From JAAFHB01 sp963677935 (GTDB taxonomy: Bacteria > Bacteroidota > Bacteroidia > Bacteroidales > Prolixibacteraceae), in contig CAXXEH010000003.1 of the NCBI GenBank assembly GCA_963677935.2, positions 3,596,001-3,660,000 on the forward strand: a stretch of DNA of 64,000 nt. The letters run 5' to 3'. A program made the translations under genes and the position numbers. The notes under the pieces are model-generated. The model was not told where the DNA came from and made no database searches. It saw only the letters and a program-made list of their open reading frames with translations. Positions 15,829-23,908 of this stretch are shown here, piece by piece (the stretch's first letter is position 1; each line of letters opens with the position of its first letter).

Positions 15829-17049
15829 TTAACTGAGTTTTCCGATCCAGGCAACGCCCTGCTTAAACATGCTCTCCCCTATCCCTGCAATCTCACGTGT
15901 GTCGTTGATCAGGTGTAGCACATCGAGTACATGGCTGGTTTCAAAAAGGTGGAGAACCAGCTTTCCCGCCGATTTCTCGTTTTTTGGCAATGACTGGAAG
16001 GGGAAAACAGTGGTGTGGGTATGAATATAGGCCGCAGATCCCACTTTTGCGGGGCGGAGATAAGCTTTGAAATGGTCCGGAGGATCAACAGCGTAAAACC
16101 CAAGTGATACAGTAAGCATTTTAGGATAAGCCGGTTCTGTGGTAAAATGAATATTCTCCCTGATTCCCGGAAATTCGAACAATGGTGTTCCATCAACAGG
16201 GGGAGCATTCAGGCTGGCGCCTACCAAACCATCGCTCTCTGCAATTACCAGAAATACAAATTGAGAAGATCCTGAAGATTTGGCAAATCCAGCCATCAGA
16301 TCACAATGCGAGATTGAGGAGTTGATTTCAATTGGTTCGAAGGTGATCCTGTTCGAAAAATTACCCTGAGCCTGCAATGCATACAGCGCATTGATTTCAG
16401 GTTCAAGCTTCCCCGTTTTTACCATATAATCGGGAATTTTTGAGCCGTCAGAAGGTTTGTATACCAGCGCATCACCAATGGCAAGAAATTCCCCGTAACG
16501 ACTTTTGCAATCTTCAAATCCATCGCCGATGGCACCTATCCCCAATCCGTATTGATTAGGTTTGAATTTAAACTTTTTGTTATCAGTCGCTGTGAAACCT
16601 GAAGTGAGCGATAAACCCGGATTACCTGATAATTGAAGAGTCATCGGCTGGGATGCTAATGCCTCAATTTCAAATCGATAATTATTGATCTCCAGAAAAT
16701 CGGCTTGTTTAATTTCCGGGACTGTCGTTTCTGGTGCGCGATCTGTAAGCATACTAATCATTCCCACCATACTCAACACCTCAGATACACCCTCTGAAAG
16801 TTCCTCCAGAACAAACAATCCTCCGATCTGCTTGATCTTTTTATACTGGTTGATCAGTGTTCGTATACCTGCAGAGCTCATATACTGCACTTTTGACATG
16901 TTCAGTACAAGGCGGTGAGCTCCCTCACGTACCAATCCATCGAGGTAATCATCAAGATGCCCGGCCCAGTTGGCATCCAATCGTCCTTCAAGATGGATGC
17001 GCTGTTCCTTGCCGGGAGGATCTTTTCGAATATCAAGTTTACTCTCCAT
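15829..17049 (-). CDS. STAS-domain protein with uncharacterised C-terminal domain
   Basis: The 406 residues comprise an N-terminal STAS domain (about 1-110, loop SSAGIR) and a C-terminal domain of about 270 residues. The latter begins near YGLGIGAIGDGFEDC, continues with GEFLAIGDALVY, and ends with blocks around AEPAYPKML-like and HTHTTVFPF sequence. It is cytoplasmic by appearance, with no signal or helix segments. The opening of the second domain resembles the middle domain of the STAS-kinase protein encoded three genes downstream. I recognise no catalytic motif. It is set between the double solute-binding protein and the permease, 19-21 bases from each, so it is made together with the transporter. 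A ligand- or state-sensing role is inference. Confidence 0.7.
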   Translation of the reverse strand: MESKLDIRKDPPGKEQRIHLEGRLDANWAGHLDDYLDGLVREGAHRLVLNMSKVQYMSSAGIRTLINQYKKIKQIGGLFVLEELSEGVSEVLSMVGMISMLTDRAPETTVPEIKQADFLEINNYRFEIEALASQPMTLQLSGNPGLSLTSGFTATDNKKFKFKPNQYGLGIGAIGDGFEDCKSRYGEFLAIGDALVYKPSDGSKIPDYMVKTGKLEPEINALYALQAQGNFSNRITFEPIEINSSISHCDLMAGFAKSSGSSQFVFLVIAESDGLVGASLNAPPVDGTPLFEFPGIRENIHFTTEPAYPKMLTVSLGFYAVDPPDHFKAYLRPAKVGSAAYIHTHTTVFPFQSLPKNEKSAGKLVLHLFETSHVLDVLHLINDTREIAGIGESMFKQGVAWIGKLS

Positions 17050-17070
17050 TTTATTACGTTTAATAAGTAT

Positions 17071-19008
17071 TTAATTCTCTTTTTTTAAGGTTGGAAAATC
17101 TTTAAACAACCGATCAGGGACCTGAATTTTAAAAAATGCTGCAGCCTCCATATTAATCAGGTAATCGGTCTTTTCAACAAAGCGATTGGGTATATCTGCA
17201 GGGTTTTTGCCCGCCAGCACGTCCAAAGCCATCTTCCCTGCGTCGTAACCCGCCTGAAAATAGTCGCGGGCACAAACTGCGACACCCCCTTGTTTCAATT
17301 GTTGAGATACGAATCCATAATAAGGTACTTTACTGTCATGTGATACTTTCAGAATGGCTGAGCAACAACTACCAGTAAGATTATCTGATATCTGGCAAAA
17401 AACATCGATTTGTTGTGCCACCAGCGAGTTGGCCGCATCGAGCACTTCGGTGGCGCTGTTCGCCGGAACGGAGATCAGCTCAATCCCAATTTTTTTGGTT
17501 GCCACTGCGAGTCTGTCTCTGTAGGCGACAGAGTTGATTTCGGCCGGAGTAAAAACTGTTCCTACACGCTTCGCTCCCGGATGAAGGGCAATAACCAGTT
17601 TCATCAGCCCGTCAAAATCCGACATAGTCGATATACCACAAATATTAGGAAGATGATCCTCAAACGATTTACCCAATCCAGCGGCAATAGGATCACCTAC
17701 ATTTGTAAATACAATTTTAGCATCAACCAATTTTTTAGCCACCAGCTGAGCGGGTGGGGTCGAAACTGCCATAACCAGATCCCATGTATCATTACCAACT
17801 GTCCCAACAATACTGTTCAGGGTTGAAATGTCACCCTGAGCATTATAAACCTTACATGAGAAATCAGATCCTTCCTTAAAGTTATTATCCTCAAAGGCTT
17901 TACGTATCCCTTTTTCACAATCTTCCGAATTATGGCTATCTACATAATGAACCAGGGCGATTCTTTTTTTCCTGGCATCAGCCGTTGGGATTGCAGATTT
18001 GAGGTACTCATTTGGAATCTTTAACCCGAGAACTTTGGCTCTCGCCGGATCTACCAAAACAGCCTCATTCGCATAATTTTCGAGAGGGATGGTATCCGGA
18101 GAGGCACCGTTCAGCATTTTGGCGATAAGATCGCCCGTGTGATACCCAACGCCTCTCCAACCAGGACCGATGGCAGCCAGCGCCCCTTTCGCAACAAGGG
18201 GGGAATCATTTACAATTACCGGAATTGAGTTTTTGGTGCAAAGTCCAATTATTGCCTCAAATGCCTGTGTTGCTGTATTGTCACCCGAAATATACATCGC
18301 GTCGATCCCCTTGCTCAAGATGACCTGTGTTGCCTGAAAAACCTCAGAGGTATTCACTACCGGTATCTCGATCAATTCAAATCCTTTTTTAACAGCTACT
18401 TTGCGCATCAGACTCACAACACTCCGGGAGTTCGCTTCTGCATTGTTATAGATGGTCCCGATCTTTTTCGTTCCCGGAACTGTTTCCAGGATAAACTGAA
18501 TGGTTTTTTCCACAGGAGGAAAGGAGCCAATGCCTGAAATACCTTTTACATGATCCGTATAACTCTTACCTGCTCCCGCAGCGATCGGATCAGAACAATA
18601 GGTGAAAGCAACCGGATGTTTCTTTATTGTTGTTAATGCTGCAGTAACACAAGGTGTTGAGGTAACCAGTATTAAATCCAGCGGTAGGTTGTCCATATTA
18701 AGCAGAATCGATGAGATGTTTCCTATCTCACCATTGGAATGGGATTCATTTACCTTCAGATTTTTATCGCGCTCAAAACCAAGCTCACTAAGACGGGTCC
18801 ATAAACCGGTCAGTAATTCGTCATGCGATGCATCAGGGGCAAAATAACAAAGCCCCAACGTGTAATTTCGCCCGGGAATAGCCTCAGATTGTGCACGTTT
18901 AACAGGTCGGGGAAGATCTTTTTTCTTCTTCCGGTTCTGAAGATCAGAAAAAAGTAAAATAGATGAAACAATAATCAACGCAATTATCCCGCGTAAAAAT
19001 GACTTCAT
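17071..19008 (-). CDS. Fused tandem ABC_sub_bind solute-binding protein (two modules)
   Basis: The 645 residues hold two complete ABC_sub_bind modules, about 45-340 and 350-640, in one continuous frame. Each has the family blocks: (V/A)(V/S)STP near the first crossing, a (C/G)DPIAAG(A/L)GKS block, and a KR(I/V)GT(I/V)(Y/F) strand opening the second lobe. The N-terminus is a single hydrophobic anchor followed by SDLQNRK, the same juxtamembrane motif as the 338-residue binding protein of this cluster. Single-module proteins of about 320-340 residues are the norm, so the doubling is unusual. It probably presents two binding sites to the shared permease, or one site for sensing. A separate promoter may lie just upstream. 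Confidence 0.8.
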   Translation of the reverse strand: MKSFLRGIIALIIVSSILLFSDLQNRKKKKDLPRPVKRAQSEAIPGRNYTLGLCYFAPDASHDELLTGLWTRLSELGFERDKNLKVNESHSNGEIGNISSILLNMDNLPLDLILVTSTPCVTAALTTIKKHPVAFTYCSDPIAAGAGKSYTDHVKGISGIGSFPPVEKTIQFILETVPGTKKIGTIYNNAEANSRSVVSLMRKVAVKKGFELIEIPVVNTSEVFQATQVILSKGIDAMYISGDNTATQAFEAIIGLCTKNSIPVIVNDSPLVAKGALAAIGPGWRGVGYHTGDLIAKMLNGASPDTIPLENYANEAVLVDPARAKVLGLKIPNEYLKSAIPTADARKKRIALVHYVDSHNSEDCEKGIRKAFEDNNFKEGSDFSCKVYNAQGDISTLNSIVGTVGNDTWDLVMAVSTPPAQLVAKKLVDAKIVFTNVGDPIAAGLGKSFEDHLPNICGISTMSDFDGLMKLVIALHPGAKRVGTVFTPAEINSVAYRDRLAVATKKIGIELISVPANSATEVLDAANSLVAQQIDVFCQISDNLTGSCCSAILKVSHDSKVPYYGFVSQQLKQGGVAVCARDYFQAGYDAGKMALDVLAGKNPADIPNRFVEKTDYLINMEAAAFFKIQVPDRLFKDFPTLKKEN

Positions 19009-19078
19009 AGAAATGAGTTTTTAAGTACCTGAAGGCGATAGCAAATTGAATATCAAAAAACAAACATCACTTATTTCT

Positions 19079-19107
19079 CAAAAATAATTAATAATACTGA
19101 ATATAAA
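19079..19107 (-). promoter_or_regulatory. Candidate internal promoter before the double solute-binding protein
   Basis: Reading the minus strand, TTTA (19107-19104) and TATTTTTG (19086-19079, an exact TAnnTTTG) are 17 bases apart. Their position would start transcription roughly 60 bases before the ATG at 19008. The gap between the flanking genes (159 bases) is the largest in the cluster, which supports an internal promoter. The sequence is A/T-rich, so confidence is limited. Confidence 0.35.
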
Positions 19108-19167
19108 TTATCGATAGTGCCAACTTTTACAATTTTGAGAGAAAAACAGTAGTTGATCATCAGATAG

Positions 19168-20121
19168 TTATTTTATGATCTTACCTGCCCTGCCCACAAC
19201 TTTCTCAGGAATTATAAGTCCCTGATCAGCACACGCTTTAGCATTGACAGTCAGATCATACTTTAAGATTGGCTCGATTTTCTTCTCCTGCGGAATTCTT
19301 CCCTTCAATATTTCAACAGCTTTAAGCCCGGTCTCGTAACCCCATTGATCATAGTTTACTCCAAGTCCCATAGCGGCCCCCTTTTCGGCCTGCAGAGGAT
19401 CGGTAACAAATAGCGGAATTTTTTGATCAGAAGCAACTTTCGCCAAAACCGGCAAACCCATGTAGATCGTATTGTCGGCAGCGGCTACAAGTGCATCAAT
19501 TTGTTGTCCGGCAAGATACTGGCCTGCCTGAATAATATCATTCGAACTTGTGACCGATGCTGTAACAAGCGTTAATCCACGGTCGGTAAATTCTTTACTC
19601 AGTACTTTGACAGAATACTCTGCATTGGGTTCTGCATTGTTATAGGGAATTCCAATCCGTTTCAGATTAGGGATGCATTCCTGCATAAGATCAACAAATG
19701 CCTTAACGTTCAAAGGATCAAATACACCGTAAAGATTGTCAGGTTTTGTTTTAAGTCCTATCTGATCGGGACTGAATGCCACTGTAAAAACAATCGGGAT
19801 GGTTTTTACAGTCTGTGCAGCAGCGACCATACAAGGGGTACTATTTGTGATAATCAGGTCGACGTTTTGTGATACCAGTGACTGGAGGATCATATTGATC
19901 ATCGAAAGGTCCCCTTGTGCATTATTATCGAGCACCTTAATATTTACCCCATTTACAAAGCCGGAATCAGCCAGGGCACGAAAAACTCCCGATTTGGCTG
20001 CATTCAGTACCGGATCTTCGGTGATTTGAATGTATCCAATCATGGTTTTTCTAGGTGTAGATTGGCAGGCCACCAAAATCACAAGCATTAAAATACTTAT
20101 AAAAACGTCTGATTTGTTCAT
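19168..20121 (-). CDS. ABC_sub_bind (COG2984-type) solute-binding lipoprotein
   Basis: This 317-residue binding protein carries a lipoprotein signal ending at Cys19 (LVAC). The mature part has the ABC_sub_bind blocks IITNSTPCMVAA, FTVAFSPDQIGL and LKRIGIPYNNAEPNAEYSV. It differs from its two relatives in the cluster, which have a plain hydrophobic anchor and SDLQNRK. The usual DPIA(A/S)G motif is replaced by FSPDQIG, so the binding pocket may differ. It follows the cyclase-like lipoprotein gene by 28 bases. It is the third binding protein (fourth binding module) serving, presumably, a single permease/ATPase pair. Confidence 0.84.
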   Translation of the reverse strand: MNKSDVFISILMLVILVACQSTPRKTMIGYIQITEDPVLNAAKSGVFRALADSGFVNGVNIKVLDNNAQGDLSMINMILQSLVSQNVDLIITNSTPCMVAAAQTVKTIPIVFTVAFSPDQIGLKTKPDNLYGVFDPLNVKAFVDLMQECIPNLKRIGIPYNNAEPNAEYSVKVLSKEFTDRGLTLVTASVTSSNDIIQAGQYLAGQQIDALVAAADNTIYMGLPVLAKVASDQKIPLFVTDPLQAEKGAAMGLGVNYDQWGYETGLKAVEILKGRIPQEKKIEPILKYDLTVNAKACADQGLIIPEKVVGRAGKIIK

Positions 20122-20149
20122 TTACATTTAGTTTTAGTTAAAGTTAGTA

Positions 20150-20971
20150 TTAAGATCCAGGTATCCAGGCCAATAACCTGAGCGGAGAACCACTACCACC
20201 CTTGATCTTCATCGGAGCAGCGACTACATAAGCTCCTAACGATGGAAGGAGACCAAGATTTGCGATATTTTCATAAGCGGTGATATTGTTTGTGCACAGG
20301 ATGCGATGTGTCTTAAAATCTGCTGATTGGCCATAATCAATACTTGGGGTATCAATTCCCACAGCCTTAATATTCCGCTCTTTCACCAGCCAGGTTGCTG
20401 CATCAGGATCCAGACCGGGAAAATGTAGTTCAGCAACTCCTGCTACACCTGTTTTCAGCGTCCCGGTGTATTTTTCAGGATTACCCCAAAATTTACCAAA
20501 ACCGGTATGCAATAAAACAATTGAGTGCCGGGGAATCAATCCGTTTATTTTCTCCCATTGCAACAAATCATTTGTACAAACAAGGTAGTCTCTATTTTTG
20601 TCGGATTGAGCGGAGACATCGATCACAAATGCCGGACCAGTAAGCTCCTGTACTGTAATCTGTTCAATGGATCGCCCTCCCTTCGCAAAATGGAGCGGGG
20701 CATCAAAATGAGTCCCTCCATGCTCCTCGGCTGAGTATTTAAATGATGAATAGAAGTAACCTTTATCATTGATCCCATAAAATACAGTATCATGCTTAAA
20801 CGAAATGTTTGTAGGCCAATAGACGGTACTTTGATCAAAATTCCAGGTGAGGTCAATCCATCGGCCCCCGGCTAGTATAGCGGCTGCATTGGGTTTGAAT
20901 TGATGACAGGAAGTCAGGGAGGCAGCCAGGAACAGAACAACCGGAATAAGATTTTTATTGTACTTTTTCAT
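20150..20971 (-). CDS. Secreted cyclase/kynurenine-formamidase-family lipoprotein
   Basis: The 273 residues begin with a lipoprotein signal (LTSC, Cys22). The mature part is a PF04199 cyclase-family hydrolase with the metal-binding signature in EEHGGTHFDAPLHF: His84, His88, Asp90 and His94. A later SIVLLHTGFGKFW block and the VGIDTPSIDYG segment are also family landmarks. Members include kynurenine formamidase and isatin hydrolase, which open amide bonds of aromatic or cyclic compounds. This one is extracytoplasmic, unlike KynB, so it may process a substrate before import. It is the first gene of the cluster, 28 bases before a binding protein. The true substrate is unknown. Confidence 0.8.
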   Translation of the reverse strand: MKKYNKNLIPVVLFLAASLTSCHQFKPNAAAILAGGRWIDLTWNFDQSTVYWPTNISFKHDTVFYGINDKGYFYSSFKYSAEEHGGTHFDAPLHFAKGGRSIEQITVQELTGPAFVIDVSAQSDKNRDYLVCTNDLLQWEKINGLIPRHSIVLLHTGFGKFWGNPEKYTGTLKTGVAGVAELHFPGLDPDAATWLVKERNIKAVGIDTPSIDYGQSADFKTHRILCTNNITAYENIANLGLLPSLGAYVVAAPMKIKGGSGSPLRLLAWIPGS

Positions 20972-21042
20972 TGCAGTAGTTTATAAAATTATCAGTAAAC
21001 CATTAGAATCGGTGTTTGACATTATGTTCCTATTAACCCTTG

Positions 21043-21075
21043 GCAATATATCAGGTATTGAATACCTGCAACAAA
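21043..21075 (-). promoter_or_regulatory. Main promoter of the aromatic/hpd cluster
   Basis: On the minus strand, TTTG (21075-21072) and TATATTGC (21050-21043) are 21 bases apart, matching the Bacteroidota -33/-7 layout (TTTG and TAnnTTTG, with two mismatches in the -7). Transcription would begin near 21036, about 65 bases before the first ATG at 20971. A 17-bp palindrome fills most of the spacer between the two elements. This is the only good promoter candidate before the eleven-gene run. Confidence 0.5.
21052..21068. promoter_or_regulatory. 17-bp palindrome (candidate operator) inside the cluster promoter
   Basis: The sequence CAGGTATTGAATACCTG has two perfect 8-base arms around one central base. 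It sits between the candidate -33 and -7 elements, where a bound dimeric regulator would block or reshape polymerase binding. No second copy was noticed in the window. The regulator is not encoded next to it, and its identity is unknown. Confidence 0.5.
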
Positions 21076-21168
21076 TTTAGCCAATTTAAAAGATATCACT
21101 TAATCCACCCGGATTAATTTTAAAAATAAACAAATCATTATATTGCCTGCCAGCCGGGTACCGTGACA

Positions 21169-21348
21169 TCAAACATATTTGGGATAAGGGAGGTAGTATT
21201 TTGAAAGTTTATCTTCAACGGCAAGCTTCCCCTTCTCGTTGAAAAGCTGGAGCAACACCATGGCCAGTCCGGGAAAATTTGTACTTTCACACCATTTTTC
21301 GGCGAAAAGGCTTCTTCCGAAGCTAATAAACCCAATTAGAATTAATCA
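21169..21348 (-). pseudogene. Remnant of a beta-lactamase-family serine hydrolase (N-terminal part)
   Basis: The minus strand between the two flanking genes reads as an open stretch ending at a TGA (21171-21169). Near its end it resembles the region after the SxxK motif of class C beta-lactamase/serine hydrolase proteins: GLAMVLLQLFNEKGK, then DKLSKYY and PYPKY. The usual SxxK catalytic motif is not recognisable and there is no start codon in frame. After the stop, another frame continues with DVTVPG, where such proteins have a V/I-T-V/I-R strand, which suggests a frameshift. It overlaps the 5' leader of the gene on the other strand. The resemblance is clear by eye but short. Confidence 0.42.
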
Positions 21349-21355
21349 TAACAGA

Positions 21356-22954
21356 ATGATCGAAATATTAAGTAAGGTACTGTTAGGCCTGGGATTGATG
21401 TTTACCGGGGTTCAGATGTTATCTTTCGGTCTAAAACAAATGGGCAGCAGGCCTTTCCGCATTTTTGCCGCGCAATCGGCATCCTCCAATGGTAAGGCGT
21501 TGTTATTTGGGATAGGCTCAGGAGTTATTATGCAGAGTACATCAGCCGCGCTGATGATTCTAGCAAGTCTGATTTCTGCAGCAATGCTAAATGTCCCACA
21601 GGCAATCGCGATCCTGACCGGTTTCAGTGTCGGGAATTGTGTTTTGTTATTCATCGTCTCAATGAATATCTCGATTGGGATAATGTTTCTTGTCGGAATT
21701 AGCGGAATTGCGATGTTTTTAACCAAGGATGAGAGATACCTTGTTTATTTCAGGATTGGACTTGGATTGGGTTTGATTTTCTTTGGCAATCTGATGATGT
21801 CTGCCGGAGTCAAACCTTTACGGGAGGAGGTCTGGTTTACAGGTGCAATGGAGTTTAGTCGCAATTATTCACTGCTTTCAATCATCGTAGGTGCCGCTCT
21901 GGGGTTTATCGTGCAATCATCTACAGCTGTAGGGCTTGTTGCTATCGGGCTCGCAAGAGAGAATATACTTACCGGTCCGCAGACATTTCTGTTTATGTAT
22001 GGTGCGGCCATAGGTTCCACGATGTTCAAGGTGATGCTTGGGCAGGCATTTCGCGGAACATCACGGCAGCTTGTCAGGTTTGTAAACCTGTTTAACATTT
22101 TCGGAGCTTCAGTTTTTATCCTGCTATACTATATCGAAGTCTATCTTCAGATACCGCTGTTAATGGCAATGCTCAATTTTTTCAAACTCGATCTGGTGCA
22201 TCAGGCAGCCTGGGTATTTCTTCTCTTTAATCTCACTTCAGCACTATTCTTCATTGCCATTAATGGACCGCTAACCCGCTGGCTGGGAAGATCTCTGCCT
22301 CCATCAGAGGAAGAGGGTTTATCACAGTCCAAATATTTATCGGAATTCGAGGCTCAGGATCCAGACACTGCCCTGGAAATGATCCATCTGGAGCAAACAC
22401 GTGAATTGGAACAAATCGCAGCTTTCATTGCTACAGCACGCATTGAATATGAAGGGGCTACCCTTGCATTGCGTCACGATGCATTCAAATCATTGGCAGG
22501 ACAGGTGGCTGTGGCATTAACGAATGTGGCAGCAATGCCAATGCTCCAGCAAAAAACCAAGGAACATGCCTTCATGCAAACACACCAGACTTTACTTGAG
22601 CAATTGGCTGACAGTACTGCTTCAGGTGTGAGAATTATTTTAAAGGCAAGGACATATCCATCACTAACGGGACTTTCGGACGCTTGCATGGAATCTATAG
22701 AATTTCTGCTGAATTTTGCGACTGAAATTGAAAAAACAAAGGATAAGGAAGACATTCGGATGTTCCTGGACCTGAGTTCATCCAATGCTCCATCAATGGA
22801 AAAGCTTCGAAAAGCATATATCGACAACGATAAACTCGTTTCACCGATTAGTAAGGGATGCTTACTTGATTTGACAATGGAAACAGAAAAAATCTTTTGG
22901 CTTCTCAACGGTATGTTAAGCCATTTGGTCCCGGATAAGGAAAAAACAAATTAA
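21356..22954 (+). CDS. Na/Pi cotransporter family protein
   Basis: I chose the ATG at 21356 (532 residues), because the first hydrophobic helix starts right after it. The frame is open 39 codons further upstream, but that part is polar, lacks a family match and crosses the beta-lactamase remnant. The membrane part (about 1-310) contains the two inverted repeats of the NptA family with their hallmark motifs QSTSAALMI and QSSTAVGLV. A cytoplasmic helical tail (about 330-520) resembles PhoU. Members import phosphate with sodium or, in several bacteria, act in phosphate or lipid homeostasis. It stands alone, convergent with the next gene at 20 bases. Confidence 0.86.
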   Translation: MIEILSKVLLGLGLMFTGVQMLSFGLKQMGSRPFRIFAAQSASSNGKALLFGIGSGVIMQSTSAALMILASLISAAMLNVPQAIAILTGFSVGNCVLLFIVSMNISIGIMFLVGISGIAMFLTKDERYLVYFRIGLGLGLIFFGNLMMSAGVKPLREEVWFTGAMEFSRNYSLLSIIVGAALGFIVQSSTAVGLVAIGLARENILTGPQTFLFMYGAAIGSTMFKVMLGQAFRGTSRQLVRFVNLFNIFGASVFILLYYIEVYLQIPLLMAMLNFFKLDLVHQAAWVFLLFNLTSALFFIAINGPLTRWLGRSLPPSEEEGLSQSKYLSEFEAQDPDTALEMIHLEQTRELEQIAAFIATARIEYEGATLALRHDAFKSLAGQVAVALTNVAAMPMLQQKTKEHAFMQTHQTLLEQLADSTASGVRIILKARTYPSLTGLSDACMESIEFLLNFATEIEKTKDKEDIRMFLDLSSSNAPSMEKLRKAYIDNDKLVSPISKGCLLDLTMETEKIFWLLNGMLSHLVPDKEKTN

Positions 22955-22974
22955 GGGAACAGGATTCTAAACAA

Positions 22975-23244
22975 TTATTTGGGTGGCTCTTTTAATCGGT
23001 GTTGCTTACTGGTCTGCCAGGCACCTATAAGTTTTTCTTTAAACCTGAGGTAAACATCCTTCCCGATCAGTACGATTCCTCCCCAGAACATCACTTCCCC
23101 GGCAACCAGAAGAACAGGTGTCAGTGCTAATTTCGTTTTTACATCCATCGAAAGAAATGGAAGCGCAAACAAGATGAAAAATATCAGGATAGAAATCATG
23201 ATAACCACAATACCAAATCTAAATTTCCACTTCCTGATATTCAT
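22975..23244 (-). CDS. Small membrane protein with transporter-suffix-like domain
   Basis: I chose the ATG at 23244 (89 residues); a GTG at 23283 in the same frame would add a 13-residue leader. There are two hydrophobic helices (about 8-30 and 42-60), a polar linker and a basic C-terminal tail. The pattern KWKFRFG, two helices, then GKDVYLRFKEKL is like the short 'transporter suffix' proteins seen alone or after transporters. I assign no function. It probably forms an operon with the next upstream small membrane protein. Confidence 0.6.
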   Translation of the reverse strand: MNIRKWKFRFGIVVIMISILIFFILFALPFLSMDVKTKLALTPVLLVAGEVMFWGGIVLIGKDVYLRFKEKLIGAWQTSKQHRLKEPPK

Positions 23245-23301
23245 TTGAGGAGGATTTAATTCTAATATATTTAACAGAAACACGGATTTATCATCACACC
23301 A

Positions 23302-23664
23302 CTATTCACCGGCTTTTAACCTGGCTTTCCTCACATTGATAAAGCTGCGAATAAAATAAACCATCGCAATTGTACATGAAATCATCATCAATGCAACACG
23401 CACAATTGCACCTTTATCTGCCCGGCCAAAAGCGCCGGTCAGTGGTTTTATAAGCCCGATTAATAGTAATAAGGTCAGGACAACAGAAAAATGGGCAATC
23501 AGCCGGTTCCCGGTCTTAACCCCATTGATGAATAAGAGTAGCAATGCTCCCCCTAATACAGGAATAAGGGCAGTTGGAGACGGGGTTTGTGAACCCCAGT
23601 AGCCCCACAAACCAACCAGAATCAAAACAAATGCATTTAGCATGCTTATTAAGTATACTTTCAT
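23302..23664 (-). CDS. Small four-helix membrane protein of unknown function
   Basis: The 120 residues form four hydrophobic helices (about 6-24, 31-48, 57-75 and 87-106) with short Gly-rich loops and a basic tail. The layout is reminiscent of TMEM14-like (UPF0136) proteins, but I see no diagnostic motif. It lies about 57 bases upstream of the other small membrane protein on the same strand. Function unknown. Confidence 0.6.
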   Translation of the reverse strand: MKVYLISMLNAFVLILVGLWGYWGSQTPSPTALIPVLGGALLLLFINGVKTGNRLIAHFSVVLTLLLLIGLIKPLTGAFGRADKGAIVRVALMMISCTIAMVYFIRSFINVRKARLKAGE

Positions 23665-23908
23665 AAATCAGACAGAATTAAAAACAGATAACAATTATCA
23701 ATACGTGAATGTTGCAGCAAGGAGGATTTAACTTGATTAATTGATATAAAACAACCTGATTTCATCTATTTTTATTTAGATTTATCGTCTCCTTACTTTT
23801 ACAAGGATTAAAAGCTAAATAACTATCTATTAACAGAGAAGTGATTCTCTTTTTAACAGGATTCCAATATCGTAACTTCTTTTATAGCAACTAACGACTA
23901 GTATTTAA

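Noticed and set aside
17071..19008. Double solute-binding protein as an artefact of a lost stop codon
   Set aside because: The second module lacks its own signal peptide and the linker reads as a smooth continuation, so a genuine fusion is more likely.
20972..21036. T-box or other riboswitch in the leader of the aromatic cluster
   Set aside because: The predicted leader is only about 65 bases and shows no T-box motif or terminator/antiterminator pair.
23824..23870. Small inverted repeat AGAGAA/TTCTCT before the hybrid kinase
   Set aside because: Only 6 bp with a 4-base loop; too short to distinguish from chance in this composition.
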